Below, one piece after another: positions 1 through 10,239 of a stretch of DNA of 64,000 nt. The notes below the pieces were generated by a model that saw only the letters and a program-made list of their open reading frames with translations, had not been told where the DNA came from and searched no databases. Both the position numbers and the translations under genes were made by a program. This DNA is from Undaria pinnatifida (lineage: Eukaryota > Sar > Phaeophyceae > Laminariales > Alariaceae), in NCBI GenBank assembly GCA_012845835.1, contig JABAKD010000001.1, positions 2,456,040-2,520,039 of the forward strand, given 5' to 3'. The first letter of the stretch is position 1. Every line of letters starts with the position of its first letter.

Positions 1-325
1 GAAGTACTCATGATGTCCCGTGATGGTACGCCCGTAGTTAGTTGTTGGGAGTCTTTGCGCTACAAAATGAACACTGCGCTGTAGTTCTACATCTGACATG
101 TGATAAGGGGCAGTAAAGCGGCGACTGCAACACAGTGCCGGTTTTCACCTCGGATTATTTTGCAGTAGCAAAACTGTCGGAGCTTAACCAGCGGTAGTTA
201 ACTCATGGCCATTTGACGCCACCAACGTTCCAACGTCCTGTCTGCACGAATGCCACGATCCGCCCTTTCCCCCCGCAGAGTTTGCTTTTCCCCGGAACTC
301 TCGTATCGATTTTCCCCAAACTTAC

Positions 326-490
326 CTGCCACCTCCAGAGAATATCCCCCTGGGTGTCCACCTTGAAAGCCGCCCAGTCAAACCCGCCGGCACTCGCGCC
401 ACCCCAGTCTCCCTGGGTGCTGCCCGCAAATACGTAGGACTCATTGGAGACGACTGCGGCACGAAGGAAATCGCTCACAGAGGTTCCTGC
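326..490 (-). CDS. Host gene fragment: one SBBP-type beta-propeller blade encoded by a single exon
   Basis: On the minus strand a 165-base open stretch (exactly 55 codons) lies between an AG acceptor at 491-492 and a GTAAGT donor at 320-325. It reads in phase 0 at both ends. The peptide has the pattern of an SBBP repeat: a hydrophobic strand, then FAGSTQGDWGG, an AGGFDWAAFKVD block and a closing ILWRWQ. In that family each repeat of about 55 residues forms one beta-propeller blade, usually in extracellular or surface proteins. The length suggests one blade per exon. A possible acceptor for a following exon lies near 240, but I could not follow the gene to the window edge. Upstream, the gene is cut off by a transposon end at 652. 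The family call rests on motif recognition only; the exon boundaries are seen in the sequence. Confidence 0.6.
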
Positions 491-651
491 CTGCACAGCA
501 CATACGGTATCGAGTTAGGTCCCGAGGAGAAGAGGGCCATTGAAGGTAAGTCACATGGGATGTATAAGGTCACCATTATCAAACGTGTTAAGGGCGAAGG
601 GTAAACGAAGGAAAACCTTGATATTATGACATAATAATATATAAGAATATA

Positions 652-945
652 CACTCCAGCTGTGAGATCGAAGATTTTGTCGAAACTCATCTTTGCAAGC
701 TGTGTGTGATACTCCGATCGCGCGTATTACGAATTGTGTGTCCTCTTTAAGGATATAGGTCGGCGACTCCCCTTACAACCACAGTGTAGCTATCAGGGTC
801 AACAGGGTGATGTTAGTCAGTCTGTGAGCGGAAACTATAAAACCCGTTTTTGAGGGGGACGAAATCTGACAGCTGTGGAGGGAAACGTTTCCGTTTATCA
901 AGTGAATCCTGTGAGTCGAATAACCGGTGAGGGGGGGGGGCGGAG
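652..945 (+). repeat. Left end of a TA-flanked TIR transposon family (copy A)
   Basis: The sequence begins CACTCCAGCTGTGAGATCG directly after TA (650-651). The same start, also following TA, recurs at 48658 and (with a changed second triplet) at 53469, and facing inward at 9126, 18016 and 37550. The first 51 bases match the inverted end at 9076-9126 exactly. After the terminal repeat comes about 200 bp of internal sequence shared with copies B, C and D, then a G-rich run. TA flanks and inverted ends suggest a Tc1/mariner-type non-autonomous family. No transposase is seen. Confidence 0.7.
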
Positions 946-1227
946 TTATGATATTATATTAGACCTAAGCGTTTAACAAAAGAACACAAATGGCTTAGAA
1001 TTACAGTTGAGATATGCACCCGAAACATGCACATTTTTAGGGGAAAAAATCTGCTGATTGTTTCATATAATTCATAACTTTTCCCGTGATGCTTTGCCCT
1101 TTTTCTAGCCCAATGACTGACCACCCCTAACGGCGACGACTTTTTCCTGTCCGTAAGATAATTGAGTACGCACGCACAGTCTTTCACACAGTCCGTGAAC
1201 CACCCCAGCTAGCGTTTGGCTGCGAAA
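946..1227. other. Unassigned spacer
   Basis: Follows the G-rich end of copy A. The last 24 bases (1205-1228, CAGCTAGCG...GCTGCGAAAA) resemble the inside of the retroposon at 13320-13541. I see no gene. Confidence 0.4.
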
Positions 1228-1496
1228 AACCCAGGCTACGGTAGGGGGGTCCCTTTTTGGGCCTCGCATTTCAGTGGCTAGGGGTCACTCGCGCGAGTAA
1301 CCCTTTTGTTATTTTGCGATCTTACGTTTTCTTCATGTCTTATATTGACGAAATCGATCCGCAATGCAAAGGTAATCTAAGCTGCTCCAAAACAAGTGCC
1401 TACACCATTTTCATCCGTGAGGTACAGGGTCACTCGTGCGAGTGGCTCAAACACACCAGTGAAAACGGGGGGACCCCCCCTACTGTAGCCTTGGTC
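1228..1496. mobile_element. MITE with CTACGGTAGGGGGG-type TIRs (copy 1)
   Basis: The ends are inverted repeats of about 25 bp (CAGGCTACGGTAGGGGGG on the left; the complement reads CCAAGGCTACAGTAGGGGGG on the right). The interior matches the second copy at 12951-13217 along its length, including two GAGTAACC/GAGTGGCTC blocks around CTCGCGCGAG-like palindromes. It has no coding capacity. Its right end abuts the first readable copia integrase codons, so it probably inserted into that element. Confidence 0.7.
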
Positions 1497-1510
1497 TTTT
1501 TTATTCGCAA

Positions 1511-2160
1511 GTGTGTATGCGGCTATACGGTATGAGGAGAAAGTTTGAGACTACCGCGTACGTCCAGGAGATTCTCGCCGACATGAACAAAATGGTAAGG
1601 CCAAACTGCTTTCGCACTGATAACGGCGAGGAGTTCATCAGCCGCGACTATGTGAACTACTGCGACTCTGCCGGGATTCGCCGCGAGTACACGGCCCCGG
1701 GGAAGCCGCCGCAGAACGCGGTTGTCGAAAGTCTTTTTTGTCATGCTATGAAGGGCGGCCATACGACGCATCTCGAGATTGGACGACTGTTCCCGGACGT
1801 TGACCTCGGCAAAACCCCGTTCGTCGGCGCAAATGGCAACCGTATGTGGCTCGAGGCTGCCCTGTGGGCTTCCGACTGTTTTATCCGGTCCGCGACCAAG
1901 ACGAAAAATGTATGACGGTCACCGCACGAGGTTTTCTTCGGGCGACTGCCGGATCTGCAGGTGATTTTCATTTTTTTCATCCGGGAATAATGTGGGTGGA
2001 CCGGAGCACCGAGTCCGATGCCCAAGCGGTCAAATGTTTTCTCCTCAAAACGGTCACAACCACTTCTTGTCTACCGTGAAAAACCTCATTAGCTCCACCG
2101 GAGGCGTGTGTTATTCCAGCGACATCGTATCGATGGTCCCCCCCACGCTCGTCCTGCCGT
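1511..2160 (+). pseudogene. Copia integrase core, partial
   Basis: Reads FRTDNGEEF (second catalytic Asp), then the stretch YTAPGKPPQNAVVE that carries the catalytic Glu, in copia order. The first Asp and the zinc-binding HHCC region are absent because the element is truncated upstream. A stop at 1913 interrupts the frame. The same frame continues as SPHEVFFGRLPDLQ and on through a section ending in DIVSMVPP at about 2140, again typical of the region after the copia integrase core. Integrase joins cDNA to host DNA in the nucleus. No function is possible here. Confidence 0.75.
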
Positions 2161-2219
2161 TGCCGCGGCCGGCGGGCGCAGGAGATTTGGTGCGCTCAGT
2201 GGACGCCGCCGCGCCGACA

Positions 2220-2720
2220 ACGACGCCGAAGTTCACCAAAACATACACGCTACCATCACGGCCGCCGCCGTCACATCTGTTACACACCGCCGTCACTTCC
2301 GCGGCCGTGAGAGCCGTCACGGCCGCCACCGTCGCAGCCGGGAACATCACAGTCGTCACAGCCGCCGCCGTCACAGTCGTCACGACCGCCACCACGACAG
2401 CTGTCAGCGTCGACGTACTTCGCCGATGCTTTCAGTCACAACGCTGGGCTTCTGTCCACTGCGGGGAAGAAGCAGTCTCTGTCGATGCTGAATACGTGTG
2501 GAGCGATGGATGCTGGCCGTCGCGAGCAGCTGACGCCCGCCGTGAAGGATGGCGGCAGAAGCTCATATAGTGGGGACCGCGAGCAGCTGGCGCCCGCCGT
2601 GGAGGATCGCGGTGGGTGTTCATATGACCACGGATTTGATTTTGCGAGTTAATGTGAGAACAACGACAATATGGTGAGGACCGCGAGCAAGTTGCTCCCG
2701 CCGTGGAGGACCGCGGAGAG
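2220..2720 (+). repeat. Low-complexity GC repeat and 38-bp repeats inside the copia linker
   Basis: 2250-2410 is built from GCCGTCAC/CGCCGTCAC units that read as Ala-Val-Thr or Arg-His-Ser tracts depending on frame. Three copies of a GCGAGCAGCTGGCGCCCGCC-type unit follow at about 2522, 2576 and 2678. Between the second and third lies a SINE-like tail (2624-2670: GACCACGGATTTGATTTTGC then GAGAACAACGACAA). Confidence 0.55.
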
Positions 2721-2869
2721 GAGATATCCGCTGGGACGTCCGGGGGGATATCTTGGGCTATGGCGGCGATGCTTGCCACACGCGAGGCCATCGCAGCTAC
2801 GCTAAACGACCAGCGACCGCCTTACAAGCCTCCGGACCTGCCGTAATCTTACGCGAGGGACTTCGAAGT

Positions 2870-3612
2870 CCCTAGGAATATTACGGACGACATGCGGTCC
2901 GAACACGCGCTTCTTAGGAAGAACTCTTCAGGTCGGGAATTTTGCGGGTTCCTGAAGGCGGGGACGTTTGAGCCCGTGTAGCAACGAGTCGACAATCACA
3001 TAAACGCAATGTGGGTGTTCGATTGGAAGGAAGGTGAGCACGGGTGGCCAACGAAAACAAACGCAAGAATGGTAGCACGGGGGGATGAGCAGAGAGCTAA
3101 CGTTTATTTCGGAGAATTGTTTGCGCACCTACTGTTGCTGTTTCGAGTGTTCGTTTGTTGACTGCCATGGCCTGTGAACTGGACTTCGACCTGCGCCATT
3201 TTGACTTTGAGCAGGCGTTCGTGTAATCTGGTCTGGAGGGACACGTGTTCATGATTTTGCCTTGGGGTTGCGGGAGGTTGTCGGGGAAGATAGTGAGGCT
3301 AAACAAGAGTCTCTATGGCTTGAAACAGGCATCGAGGCAATGGCATGCCCATCTTTGGGATTTTTGCAGTGTCTGGCAGACGAATGCGTATTCCGGTTGA
3401 TGGAAGACGAGAGAGTAGTGATGACCATAGTGGTGCATGTGGATAACATATTCGCAGTTGGAGAGAGGACAAGGTTTTATCAATTTGGGAGCGATTTGAA
3501 CCAGATGGTTGCGGTAAAAAAATCTTGGAGAGCTACGTTGGTATTCCGGGTGATTCTACCTGAGGAATTGGAGGAAGGGGGTGTTGACAATTTCCCACCA
3601 GATATTTGCTGA
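2870..3612 (+). pseudogene. Copia reverse transcriptase, broken
   Basis: The translation follows the copia RT: AMWVFDWKE, ARMVARGDEQ, AVSSVRLLTAMA, FDFEQAFV, LNKSLYGLKQASRQWH and VVHVDNIFAV. In-frame stops fall near 2980 and 3223, and the downstream frame shifts at about 3340 and 3520. The catalytic box, normally Tyr/His-Val-Asp-Asp, reads HVDN (about 3435-3446), so the second metal-binding Asp is Asn. The enzyme would copy element RNA into DNA within virus-like particles; this copy cannot. Confidence 0.8.
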
Positions 3613-3689
3613 ACAGTTGGCGAGCTAATACGGGGTAGAGTGTCCCGCTCCCCGTTGGCACGAAACCTTTTCAGTTTGACAAGAATGAA

Positions 3690-4334
3690 GCACCAGGGAA
3701 CTGGCCATTTTACGAGTTAGTAGACTCACTGATGTGGCATGCAATTCAGACTCGGCCTTACATCTCCAATGCAGTTAGAGCAGTAGCTAGGTACTGTTGG
3801 GCTCCCAAGTATATGCACTGGAGGGCAGCAATGGTATCTCGTGATATGTGAGACGGACGAGCGGATTTGGTACTACTTTACAGAGAGGTACAGCAGGGGA
3901 GGTTTGAGCTCGCAGGCGTTTGCTGACGCGGACTACGCGAGTGTGGCAGCTGATAGGAGGTCAGTTTCAGAGGGACTAGTGATGTGCGGGAATGCGTGTG
4001 TCATGGTTTTCTAGGACACAGAAGTGCGTCACGCTAAATACAACAGAGGCAGAGTAAATAGCCCTTGCAGATGTCATGAAGGAAGTCCTATTTCTGGGGC
4101 AAGTTTGGCGTTTCATGTCGCCTGCTGCCGGCATGCCATGCATACCGGTTTTTGAGGACAATGAAGGTGCTGTGAAACTTGCGCAGAACCATTTTTATAT
4201 CTCCAACTTCGAGCACATCGACGTACGGCACCCTTTTCCTCAGGGAGCTGGTAGAGAGGAAAGAGGTATCGATCATCCACGTACCGTCCTAGTTTCAGCA
4301 TGCCGACTTCTTTACCAAAGCAATAGTTCGAACT
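3690..4334 (+). pseudogene. Copia RNase H and C-terminal region, broken
   Basis: Recognisable pieces in order: SLMWHAIQTRPYISNAVRAVARYC (about 3730-3800), SWFSRTQKCVTLNTTEAE followed by a stop where the Tyr codon is expected, then IALADVMKEVLFLGQVWRF, VFEDNEGAVKLAQN, HIDVRHPF and finally HADFFTKA. These are the copia RNase H landmarks. Several frameshifts and stops are present. The frame ends where the nested LTR starts at 4335 and is picked up again at 7978. Confidence 0.75.
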
Positions 4335-4602
4335 TGCACCGTTGTGGACGTATCATTGGACATTTAACCTAACACAGAGTGGTCGGATACACTTTGTCAG
4401 GGAGTTCAATTGTCTTTATTGTCGTTTTTTGTGAGCTTTTGAGATTTTGAGAGACAAACGGCAAGGTCCATGGCCGATGGATTGTCACTTCCCCGTGCGA
4501 TCACGAACGGACCATTGCAATGTGGACCAACGCACTCCAAACCCACGAGTGGAAGTCCTCGGAGCTGATACCACCGGACCCGCGGTCGCACGAGTCGGTA
4601 CA
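4335..4602 (+). repeat. 5' LTR of the nested gypsy derivative
   Basis: 268 bp, starts TGCACCGTTGTGGACG and ends GAGTCGGTACA. It aligns with 7706-7973 throughout. It includes the conserved stretch GGTCCATGGCCGATGG. Confidence 0.8.
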
Positions 4603-4833
4603 ATTGCATTGAACTGGGTAAGTTCGGCTTACTGCCCAAAACGTGACCAATTTGATTCTCGTAGGCCGGAAATCACTGTTGTGCGTGCTGGTGTGAGACA
4701 CCAGCCGAAGGCAATGGAAGACCCTACTAGAAAGAGGAGCACGGGCGCAAGGCGCTGACGGAATTCATTCTGCAAGCTGGGGCAGCCCGAGAGGTGGGGC
4801 CGAGGCAGTGGCGAGCTAAGGCCGAAAATCAAG

Positions 4834-5749
4834 GTGACGATCGGGGGAGATAGGCCGCCAAGGTTGGGTAATGAAGTGTTAACTTCGAAGATATGCGTCA
4901 ATTTCTTGTTGCCTACTCGGAGCTTGAGCAGCAGATGCATACCACAAACCAAGTTGAGGACACCGGGTACTCGCGAGGAGGCGAGAGCTGGTAGATTCGG
5001 TGACCCAAATGATGGTGGCTGACGAGTTCTATGATGGCAAGCCTTCAGTCGACCTCTCCGACAGGGAGCTAGTGCAAGAGCTTTGAAGATTTGCTGGCGC
5101 TGATATGGAGCAGACGAGTAATGAGAATTGATGCGGCCATATATTCCGTGTGCTGAAAATTGATGCGAGCGTGTCGGTAGATAGCAGGTTGTTCATGAAA
5201 AAACGTGCCCGGCGGAAATACTTGACTGAAACCAGGCTCACGGAGGTGGTGAGGCCCGGCGGTCAGCAGTACACGCTAACGCATAACAAGGTGCTGGTGG
5301 AGGCAATCGTGGCGAGAATCGAGCCACTCGAGGTCCGCCACAAGATGAAAAAAAATATTCGTTTCGATCTCGTAACGCATGACCCTGGCGCGTTGTTCAG
5401 CGTAATTGCCAATCAGCAACGGGATCGAGCCGTAATTAAGGCCAGTGATGCTTTACGCCGGCAAACAGCGAAGACGCTTGACGCTGGGTCGGTGGCTGTA
5501 GAGTGGACCGAGCCGCGGGGAGGTACTGAAACTGACCGGCACGACTCACGCGAGAGCCAAGACTGCCGTGTGAAAGTAGAGCGGAACTGTCCGTACGACA
5601 ACTACGAGTGCTTTGTGTATGGCAAGAACCATCACAAGCAGCGGGACTACCCCCAAAGCCAGCAGGGTAGGGCGGGGAAAGGCGTCCATGGCCAGAGCCA
5701 CGGCCAGACCCCCATACAGCATCAGCAGTCCACAAACTGTACCGATTAG
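4834..5749 (+). pseudogene. gag of the nested gypsy derivative
   Basis: Several frames hold gag-like sequence. The best piece is 5150-5749 (199 codons): a basic capsid-like region followed near its end by CFVYGKNHHKQRDYP, which has the spacing of a CCHC zinc knuckle with two of the cysteines read as Tyr. That knuckle normally binds genomic RNA during particle assembly. Upstream pieces at about 4900-5100 are interrupted by stops at about 5020 and 5085. An Asp/Gln-rich tail ends at 5749. Confidence 0.6.
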
Positions 5750-5773
5750 CAGACCCGGAGAAAGGCAACTGGG

Positions 5774-6960
5774 ATGGGCCCTGCGTCTGTCACCCCTCGA
5801 GCTAGTGGGTACCAGACCACCTCAAACGTGGTGGTAACGATAATCGAACCTGCTGCGCCTGAAGCGTCTACGCAGAGTGACGAGGACTACGTGTACATTC
5901 GCGTGCCGCGGAAGATGATGCCAGTAGATATCGGGCTAACCGATACGGTGCAGCACCAGGTTTCCAAAAGCGCTCGGTCACAGAATGCAGCACCAGTTCT
6001 TCACACCAATCCGGTGCAGCCCGCGGCAACCGCGTCACAGCAGTGGCGGGGAGATTCCGGCACCATTGTTTTCGCGCGTGTGTCCCGGTCGTGCAGCCTT
6101 CCAGGTATGCTGAGACAATCGTGGATTCGGTAGAGAACGAACCGCATGTGGAGGTCCTGATGCAGCATCTTGCGGGGCGTCTTGCGGTTCCCGGTGCTTC
6201 CGCGGCTGCTGAGGTCGAGGTGGTCATACATTCTGGTTCAAGCATCACAGCAATGTTGGAGGAACTGATAAGGGCCTGCGGGGAGCGGTGGGGAAGACGT
6301 ACACCGCGTTAACGCAGGCGGTTTTTGGGCATGCGCGTGTGGTGGCGTCGCTGGGCCAACAGTGTGATATTAAGACGCAACCGTGCCCACTCCACTTGAC
6401 GATTGATACACCGTGGAGACTAGTCCGATTTACCATGCCGTTTATCGTGCTCCCTGGGGGAGGCGATGTGGTTATCATCGGGCAGAAGACGATGAGAGAT
6501 AAACCCGGCATCAACGTTATGGCGCAGCATATAACCTATGTACTGAAGGAACCAGGGCATCAAGATAGGGCTGGGATGGAGCTTACAATCCGTTGTGTGG
6601 GCGAGACCAACGATGGTGCTGGGCTGAGAACGGCGATGGCTGTCACAGCGTTTGTGCCGGGCGGTGACGCGCCAGGTGATGTGGACGATGAGGTCGCACT
6701 GACGCTGCCGTCTCGACGACCCATGATATTCCACGATTCCGAGGTGGAAATGCGAGATCGTGCCGGCGTGTTGGAGACGGCTGTCGACAACGCTGTTGAC
6801 CATGGCTGCCCACTGGAATGCGCCAAGACGCGGCGTGATATCGTTTTTCGCGCGCACCTTGACGTGTTATGTCGGGGGTTGCCGGGTGACCCGCCTGCAC
6901 GCAAGAAGCCTGGGGCGGTCCGGTTTCATTCAGGAGCAAGGACGGTGCGGGCGAAGCCCC
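5774..6960 (+). pseudogene. Protease region and start of pol, truncated before the RT core
   Basis: Two overlapping frames (5774-6133, 6043-6312, then 6288-6960) carry an aspartic-protease-like stretch (VVIHSGSSITAML, where a retropepsin would have D-S/T-G) and a linker with VTAFVPGGDAPGDVDDEVAL and DIVFRAHLDVLCRGLPGDPP, which belongs to the lead-in of gypsy reverse transcriptase. The sequence then passes, near 6955, straight into the region just before the chromodomain. The RT fingers/palm, RNase H and integrase are gone. Confidence 0.6.
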
Positions 6961-6982
6961 CACCTGAACGTAATCGCCTGCG

Positions 6983-7204
6983 GTGGAGTGCGGCAGAGTC
7001 ATACCTCGATTGCCGCTCGGTAGTGACGACGAGTTTGTCGTCAAGGTGGCCTGGGAAGGGCCGGGAGAGGCGGAGAGCACCTGGGAGCCTGTGTCGCGCG
7101 TGTTTGATGGCGCGACGGCCGTGCTGCGAAAGAAGTTCATGGCGCTGCGGCTGAAGATTGATATGAAGCGGGGACTCGCGCAGCGGTATGGGCTGCGTTT
7201 GTGA
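6983..7204 (+). CDS. Chromodomain tail of the nested gypsy derivative
   Basis: 73 open codons ending at a TGA. FVVKVAWEGPG and ESTWEPVSRVF match the core of a chromodomain (a Val-Lys-Val-x-Trp strand, then Ser/Thr-Trp-Glu-Pro). In chromoviruses this domain sits at the integrase C-terminus and steers integration toward modified histones. The frame is intact, but the enzymes it should be joined to are missing. The stretch 7205-7705 is AT-rich and holds no gene I recognise. Confidence 0.65.
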   Translation: MECGRVIPRLPLGSDDEFVVKVAWEGPGEAESTWEPVSRVFDGATAVLRKKFMALRLKIDMKRGLAQRYGLRL

Positions 7205-7705
7205 TCGTATTGTAGTTTGGGGGGATCCCGAATTGAGCATTACTGATTTTCGGTTTTATCTCGGTTTCGAATTTCGAGTTTCTTCTTCTGATTTGGGCTT
7301 TCTACGCAGGGCACTGATAGCACCTGACGAAGCCACAGCTGGCGATTCATCGCCGAGGCTGTGTGTGGACAGAGCATGGCCGGGGTTATTGCTTCCGTTT
7401 CAAAGGGGTGGCTATTGTGCTGGAATACACATTCCTTATGTGGTGTGGGTTTCGGCAAGTTGCATCGGCAATTGGAGGTGTGACGCGTGGAGCGTGGTTT
7501 GCTTGAAGATGCATTGGTGATGACGCGGCTGTTGAACAACCCTTGTTCACGGTCAGTAAACGTGGTAGATTTTAGGTCGTGGTGAAAATGATCGGGATGT
7601 GTTGGACTTGACCATTGCCCAACGTACGGACAGCTATGTTCATCAAAGCTTGTCGGTCTGAGCCAACTTGTAGTTTGTAGCCCGAGAAGGGCTCTTAGAG
7701 GGCGC

Positions 7706-7973
7706 TGTACCGCTGTGGTCGTATCATTGGGCATTTAACCTTACATAGAATGGTTGGATACATTTTGTCAGGGAGTTCATGTGTCTTTATTGGCGTTTCT
7801 TGTGGGCGCTTGAGATCGTTAGATACGAACGGGAAGGTCCATGGCCGATGGCATGCCACTTCTCCGTGCGATAACGAACAAACTATTGCATTGTGGACAA
7901 ACGCACTCCGAGCCTACGAGAGGAAGTCCTGGGAGCTGATACCACCGGGCCCGCGGTCTCGCGAGTCGGCACA
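7706..7973 (+). repeat. 3' LTR of the nested gypsy derivative
   Basis: 268 bp, starts TGTACCGCTGTGGTCG and ends GAGTCGGCACA. The same length as the 5' copy with scattered substitutions points to an old insertion. Confidence 0.8.
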
Positions 7974-7977
7974 GACT

Positions 7978-8129
7978 CCTTTGAGTTCCACCGTAACCTT
8001 GCGATAAATTTGTGGGAAGTTTGTTTTTTTTTGTTGCTTTTGGGGACTCTTTATGTCGAAATTTGGGATTTTTGTTTTTGTCATGATTTCTGTATTGAAT
8101 TTGGATCGAAGGCGGACTTGGTACAGTAA
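7978..8129 (+). pseudogene. Resumed 3' coding end of the copia element
   Basis: After the nested LTR the frame reads SFEFHRNLAINLWE and on to a stop at 8129. The FHR-NLA block is how many copia polyproteins end after the tKA motif. It shows that 4335-7973 was inserted into the last codons of the copia ORF. Confidence 0.6.
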
Positions 8130-9062
8130 AACATGGGTAAACATTATCGGTTAATTTTTATAGGCATTTGATGTTGAGATTCATCGATTTTTCGTTTTGA
8201 TTTCACCATTTTTTTGTTTTCACGGAATTGAAGTATATTACCTGGGGATATGATATAGGTTGATTTTCGAGCTTATGCTAACGATGTTTAAGTTTCTCAT
8301 CTTCATTTCAACGTAATGCCTGATGGTGGACGATATGGCGTGTACTATGATCAGAAAGACATTTGGATATATATTTTGCGGGTTTTGGATGGTTGACTCT
8401 GCAGGAGGCTAACGACGCATTTACGAGCTAGTTTGAAAATTCAATTTGAGAAAGGATATAATTGCTTTGAACAGGTAGAGTAGGTAGATATGATGAATAC
8501 TGGCTTCAATAGTTCGTTAAATAAGCGTTCTAATCAAAGCGTCCTGTAATACCAACGCGTGTGCTGAGATCTGGTATGGACTAAACCAAAGCGGAACTGG
8601 TTGGACAAAATGTGGCTTGACTCCGGAATGGGGAAGTCATATCAGAGTTTTTCTTTTTCTTTTTCCTTCGTTGAAGGCGTAGCTCTTATACTTTGTTTGA
8701 ATTTGAAGATGATGGTACTTCATAGTTTGCAGGAAGGGAGCATTATCATGACAGTTGTCACGAGCACAAGAGGGATGTAGAATTGACTATTTCCTCTACC
8801 AATGTCTGATATATGTAACTACAAAGTACCTACGAAGATAGCGATATGGAATTCGTATTCAGGGAGTTGCGATATTTGTATTTGGCATGTCGGGTTAATT
8901 GTAAGTTTGCGGCCGTTTAGGTGCCCTTCCTTCTTCGGCGGAGACAACGATAAGATATAATCGTGTACCTTTCTTACGACTGCTCCCGAGGGCCCATCGA
9001 CGGCTCCCACCTTGACATGCTCTACCACATGTTGACCTAGGCAACCCCGTGTACGAGGTACT
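8130..9062. other. AT-rich non-coding stretch, probably copia 3' region
   Basis: No ORF with family resemblance and no repeat shared with the rest of the window. It may hold the decayed 3' LTR of the copia element, but no partner copy is present for comparison. Confidence 0.35.
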
Positions 9063-9126
9063 CCAGAATTATACCCAGCTTGCAAAGATGAGTTTCGACA
9101 AAATCTTCGATCTCACAGCTGGAGTG
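9063..9126 (-). repeat. Right TIR facing copy A
   Basis: Reverse complement of the family terminus, followed by TA at 9127-9128. It is identical over 51 bases to the left end at 652, so the two may be the ends of one 8.5-kb insertion that later received the copia and gypsy elements. Only the TIR is present here, without the 200-bp subterminal part. Confidence 0.65.
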
Positions 9127-9148
9127 TATATTTTAGTTTATAATACTA

Positions 9149-9937
9149 GGCCATTTCTTACACAGTCGGATTCCGCAAATCGAAAACGGCCCTTTTCGAC
9201 TGGATTTTTTTCGGCTGGATTCTTCTGGTCTTTCTCCGTATCGTCAGTTTACTCGAGTTTGTAGCTTTTGTGCTCTTCTTAGAAGCGGTTGGTGTGAGGG
9301 AGTACTGCTGAAAGGCAGTCGAAATCGGTTGACCGCTCCGTGCCTCGTGCTTTCTCCGCGAGCAGCTGCTCGACGAACCCTCGTCCCAGCGAGTTAGTGG
9401 CTTTGGGCTTTGCCGAAAGCCGCCAAAGCTACGTTCGTGGAGTTTCATTCAGCCGAGAGCCGCCAAAGCTACAGCAGGTGCTGCCGTTGTTGGCAGCATG
9501 AGATCGATACCGCATGCTGCTGCCGTCCTGTGATACACGCTGCTGGCGAGACGAACAAGGATTGCGCCACGCTGACTTACGGCGAGAAGCAACAGCAGTG
9601 AAAGCCAAGCCCGCGTCATCGCCTTGTATGATACTGCAGTGTGGTACCTGGTATGAGTGTGTCGACATGTGGTCGTGTGGGTAGGTGTTTGGTGGTGGAA
9701 CGAGCGATGCGATCGGTCTACAAAACGCGTGTGAAACCTTTCTGACTGAGGTTTTTGACTGGACGAACCAATCCAAAAAGTCGAGCTTTTGGACTGGATC
9801 CGGCAGTCGGAATTCTCGGTCGTGAAAAATTGAGTAAAAAAAGCCTTTTCTCGACTGTGTAAGGAAGCCCGATTTGGGCTTCTTCAGTCGAAAGAGGCGG
9901 TATTCGACTGGCGAATGCGACGGTGTAGGAAATGGCC
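9149..9937. mobile_element. Harbinger/Tourist-like non-autonomous TIR element, copy 1
   Basis: The ends are GGCCATTTCTTACACAGTCG and its near complement (right end reads GGCCATTTCCTACACCGTCG on the other strand). TTTTCGACTGG-type subterminal motifs recur near both ends. It aligns with 51663-52399 over most of its length. No 3-bp duplication is visible at this copy, but the other copy has TTA on both sides. No transposase ORF. Confidence 0.7.
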
Positions 9938-10239
9938 CAGGAAGCATCACCACAGTCTCTCTGATTATGTTGGATGAAGGTGGGTGGAAAGGTCAGTTTA
10001 ACTTGAAGAACACACACCGTAGCCTGGGAACGTGGTCAACAACCTGCGCACTGTTTCTAACGACAGAGTTAGATACGCGCGTAGGTTGCTTAACCGGCCA
10101 GAACCTTACGGGACGATGAACTATAAGACATTCACTACAAAATGACCAACCAAGACACCAAACTCCAGCAAGAGAGCAGACCATCCATTCAAGGCTCAAA
10201 CCAACTTAAATTTTGAGTACACTAGAATACGTCACAAGA

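Larger units (their letters stand above)
4335..7973 (+). mobile_element. Ty3/gypsy chromodomain element, internal deletion derivative, nested in copia
   Basis: Two direct repeats of exactly 268 bp (4335-4602 and 7706-7973), both TG...ACA, bound gag, a protease region and a chromodomain. The flanks are AACT (4331-4334) and GACT (7974-7977), a target duplication with one change. Joining the flanks across the insertion restores the copia C-terminal frame, so the insertion point is clear. Almost all of pol (reverse transcriptase, RNase H, integrase) is missing. Confidence 0.8.
1497..8129 (+). mobile_element. Decayed Ty1/copia retrotransposon, interrupted by a nested gypsy element
   Basis: The order integrase, reverse transcriptase, RNase H is that of Pseudoviridae-type (copia) elements. 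The 5' part (gag, protease, start of integrase) is missing or lies beyond the MITE at 1228-1496. The 3' coding end is split: HADFFTKA ends at about 4334 and the reading resumes as FHRNLAINL at about 7981 after the 3639-bp insertion. I could not find LTRs for it. Stops, frameshifts and a changed catalytic Asp make it inactive. Confidence 0.75.

Noticed and set aside
2111-2570. Ala/Val/Thr-rich and His/Arg-rich ORFs
   Set aside because: Low-complexity reading of GCCGTCAC repeats inside the decayed copia linker.
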